64,000 nt of DNA, taken from the NCBI GenBank assembly GCA_005281725.1, contig SSBO01000001.1, forward strand, positions 6,432,399 through 6,496,398, read 5' to 3'. The DNA is from Wuchereria bancrofti. Lineage: Eukaryota > Nematoda > Chromadorea > Rhabditida > Onchocercidae. Positions 61,071 to 64,000 of the stretch are shown here, in pieces (position 1 is the first letter of the stretch; the number at the start of each line of letters is the position of its first letter). A model generated the notes under the pieces. The model searched no databases and was not told where the DNA came from. It saw only the letters and a list, made by a program, of their open reading frames with translations. The position numbers and the translations under genes were made by a program.

Positions 61071-63827
61071 GGTTCTAAATAATCAAATGGAATAAAAAAT
61101 TTAATAGCTCAACCTTATTTAATTCTGCTTGCACTTTTTTTTAAAAGTAAACATAATTTAATTCATCTGCGTCATACTTACAGTCAACTAGTGGGAAGTT
61201 ACTTCTAAATGCGTTTATATTTGCTTATGAAAGTGACATCGTCATTGGATCGAATAGCAACGATAGGCTATTTATCAGCTCATCTGCCGAGAAAAGAGAC
61301 AAAATTACAGAAGAGGGAGAAGGTCTGTTTGAAACATTAGAGAGGTTCAATTTCTTTTGTCATCATTAATTCACTCATTCATTCCTATAATATACAATAC
61401 TTTCAGTCCTGTAGCGCATCAAAGAGCACAGTAAGCATCAAAAGATACAATACATGTTGTCATACAATTTGCAAGTAAACATGAAATTATGCTTGTGAGT
61501 CGAAAGAAACAAGAAGAGAACGACACAATTTATGCCCATTCCTAATTCGTTTTAAATGACTTTGTAAGTCGCTTTCATAATTTCAATTACTCTATCAGAA
61601 ATGGAAGAGAGATGAATTGGTTTCAAAGTGCAGTCGAGTAAACCAATCAATCGGTGGGGCAATCCTCCAGGATGCGCGACTTCACGTACTGTACAGTAAT
61701 GGTCTCTCTGTCTGTCTGTTTGTCTCCGAGAAGAGAAGAGCACCCTACTGAGACTAGAATGTCATTTACTTCATTCTTTTGCCATTCATCATTTGTTGAA
61801 CTCACCGCACATATTCAAAATTCGTTCGAATGACCCCGCGTGAAGAGAGATGAGAAGAGCGCAATGTAGAAGCGCTGAGGAAGAGGAACAGGCCATATTG
61901 AAGGAGGGAAGGGACCGCACAACACTTCTCATTACTGTAAGGAAGGTGAAATGAATATTCGACAAACACTTCCTTTCTCTTATTATTCTCAGTAACTTCA
62001 GTCAGCCATTGAAAAAGTTTCGACACATTAGTTAAGTGCGGGGAATAAATATGGTTGAATGAATTTCGATTCATATTTTAAAATTAACTTTCATAGGCCT
62101 TTCAAATTCAGTCTAACTGAAGCATTGAAACAATAGTAATTATCAGACCATCGGACTAATATTTGTGCCAAAATAGGGTGTGTCTCATTTAATCTCATTC
62201 AATAAGGAATATATCCTTATCAGTAAAAAAAAAACCTTTTTAACAGTAAAATTTGAATTACTGACAAGTGACAATGTGGAAGCCAATTATATGACAAACA
62301 GTCAACGGTTAGCCTTTCAGCAATTTCTTTTGCTGAAAATAGCCAATCAATTATTTTTATCAAGACATAAACTGAAAAAATGACAAACTAGTAATGAAAT
62401 TTTAAGTTGTTATGAAAATATTTGGCAGCTTATTTGACTCTTGTCGCTTTTCAAAAGCTGTCAGTTTTACGACAGGTTTCAATCAATAAATGCTTATGCG
62501 TAAAGCATAAATAATTCCAAAAAAACTTCCAGCGTTCCATAACATTTCCATATCAGGACAGATGCATTGTCAGTATTTGAAGACAAACATATGATGAAGA
62601 AAGCTTGCTGCTTTTACTATCAAGATTAGATGATTTGATTTGAGTCGGTTAGCCTTTCATCGAATCAATGAAAGATCATGTTCATATAATTGACATGGTT
62701 GCAAAATCTTTTCCAGCACATTTAAAAGTAGGATTTAAGAAAGTACAGCTGAAATCTCTAAAAAGTGCTTTGTGTCTTTTCAGTAATGATGAAAATCAAT
62801 TAATTACTCAAATTTTGCATCTTGCACTAAAAATTCCGATCTGTTATGAAATGTTACCAACTTCCTCTTCCTTTTCATTTGTTCAAATAATAAAGCAAAT
62901 TTTTAATTGTTGAATGTGCTCAATTGCTTTATTGATCGGAATGATTAAACAGATTCTTGGATTTAGTTGAATTAAAACAAAAACTTTGCTTTATCATTGA
63001 TGAGTTCATTTTTTTTTAAATTCTATCATTTGTTTACCTTGTTGTCTACATGTATCACTAATATACTGGTAATGAATGAACATTTATAGATACAGTTGAC
63101 AAATAAACGTTCAGCGGAATACAGAGTCGAAATGAAACGATGATGCAGTTATATCAACTTGTTGCGACTTTAACTTTCCAGTAAGCATATGATTAATTTT
63201 ATCTAATAAATGACATTTCCGTCACTTATTCCTGCTGATTTCATCATCACCAACTGTAAGCATAAGTCAATTCAAGTTATTACAACATTTCCCATTCACT
63301 CGGCAAGATTCTATCAAGGAATTGTCTGGAGGGAGAAGAGCTAATTATGAATTAAAAAATTAATGTAATACAGTATCTACATTATAACATTTAGTCATCA
63401 TCACCAGTTACTCATCCTAAAATTTCGCACTGCAATAGTTCACAAATAGTTTGCCTCCAAATTGCACAAGTATTGTCTCTCTAAAATTCATTTCACGTTA
63501 GACAATGAAGAAAAAAGTGCATGTAAAATAGAAATTTACACTTAAATAATTGTTAATGATACTATAAGTTTAGTATCTAAGCTGAAATGATTTGAAACTA
63601 TCAAAATTCCTTGTTATTGGATTTTCTTTTTTGGTACTACTAAGATTTGAAAAACTCTCAACTATCGATTTTGAAATGTTTTCTTGAACAATTTAATTGA
63701 GACAAAAAACTTCAAATATTTGATGAATGTGCACCGGTCTTACTCTAATATTTTCACAAAACACTGAGATGTAATTATTCCTCATTAGCCAGAGAAACCA
63801 AACCACAGTGCTTTATAACAACCTAAG

Positions 63828-63902
63828 TGCGTGTATGTGTGTGCATGTCTGCGTGTGTGTGTATGTCCGTATGTGTATGCATGTATGTGTGCATGTCTAT
63901 GC
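63828..63902. repeat. GT/TGTA-rich microsatellite
   Basis: An imperfect gtgtatgtgtgtgcatgt array of about 75 bp. Confidence 0.9.
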
Positions 63903-64000
63903 TTCTTTCTGTTTATGTCTGTATCTGTTCTGTGTCTGCACATCTATGTGGCGAGGGCATCGTCATCATGATTTTGAATAATTGCAGAGTATAGATTCAG

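Larger units (their letters stand above)
55231..64000. other. Gene-poor flank with weak exon candidates
   Basis: No gene is supported. The best candidates are a minus-strand exon-like frame at 58412-58210 and a plus-strand frame at 57826-57986. Patches at 56780-57020 and 61552-61743 are GC-richer but carry no recognisable motif. The remainder is AT-rich, with pyrimidine and GT microsatellites. Confidence 0.55.

Noticed and set aside
61552..61743. Minus-strand 63-codon frame ending DRVIEIMKATYKVI
   Set aside because: It reads partly through a ctgt repeat, and has no splice partners or family resemblance.

Overview
The window looks like intron-rich, AT-rich nematode DNA, most likely from a clade III (filarial-type) worm. 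This is inferred from gene content, short introns with tttcag-type acceptors, and acceptor sites lying only 6 to 11 nt upstream of several start codons, as expected for spliced-leader trans-splicing. I cannot name the species. There is one assembly gap (45211-45300).

Almost all recognisable genes lie on the minus strand. From left to right they are: a divergent GSK3-like protein kinase (4440-6147); the cohesin core subunit SMC3 (8173-15652, 31 exons, 1204 aa as reconstructed); the JIP3/UNC-16 kinesin-JNK scaffold (22420-34842); an unrecognised gene (38452-39562, possibly extending to 40763); an unrecognised 222-aa serine/proline-rich protein gene (43250-44510); and a Polycomb/CBX-class chromodomain protein (52452-55213, 338 aa). 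One gene-like region is on the plus strand: a degraded or strongly derived tyrosinase-family locus (18140-21490). It keeps the LPYWD motif and a Cys-rich module, but I find no copper-ligand histidines and the frames shift.

The rest is gene-poor: 1-4439, 6148-8172, 15653-18139, 34843-38451, 39563-43249, 44511-52451 and 55214-64000. These stretches hold microsatellites, short tandem duplications, a 293-bp MITE-like inverted-repeat segment (42936-43228), a dispersed direct repeat that abuts the chromodomain stop codon, and a few weak exon or small-secreted-protein candidates. The genes are kilobases apart, so nothing suggests an operon, and they do not form an obvious pathway. SMC3 (cohesin) and the chromodomain protein both act on chromatin, UNC-16 acts in axonal transport, and the kinase is of a type often expanded in nematodes. 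I see no convincing new multi-gene system. The best leads are the copper-site-less tyrosinase locus, the Pc-like chromodomain, the altered GSK3-like kinase with a probable GC-AG intron, and a possible nested secreted-peptide gene inside an unc-16 intron.
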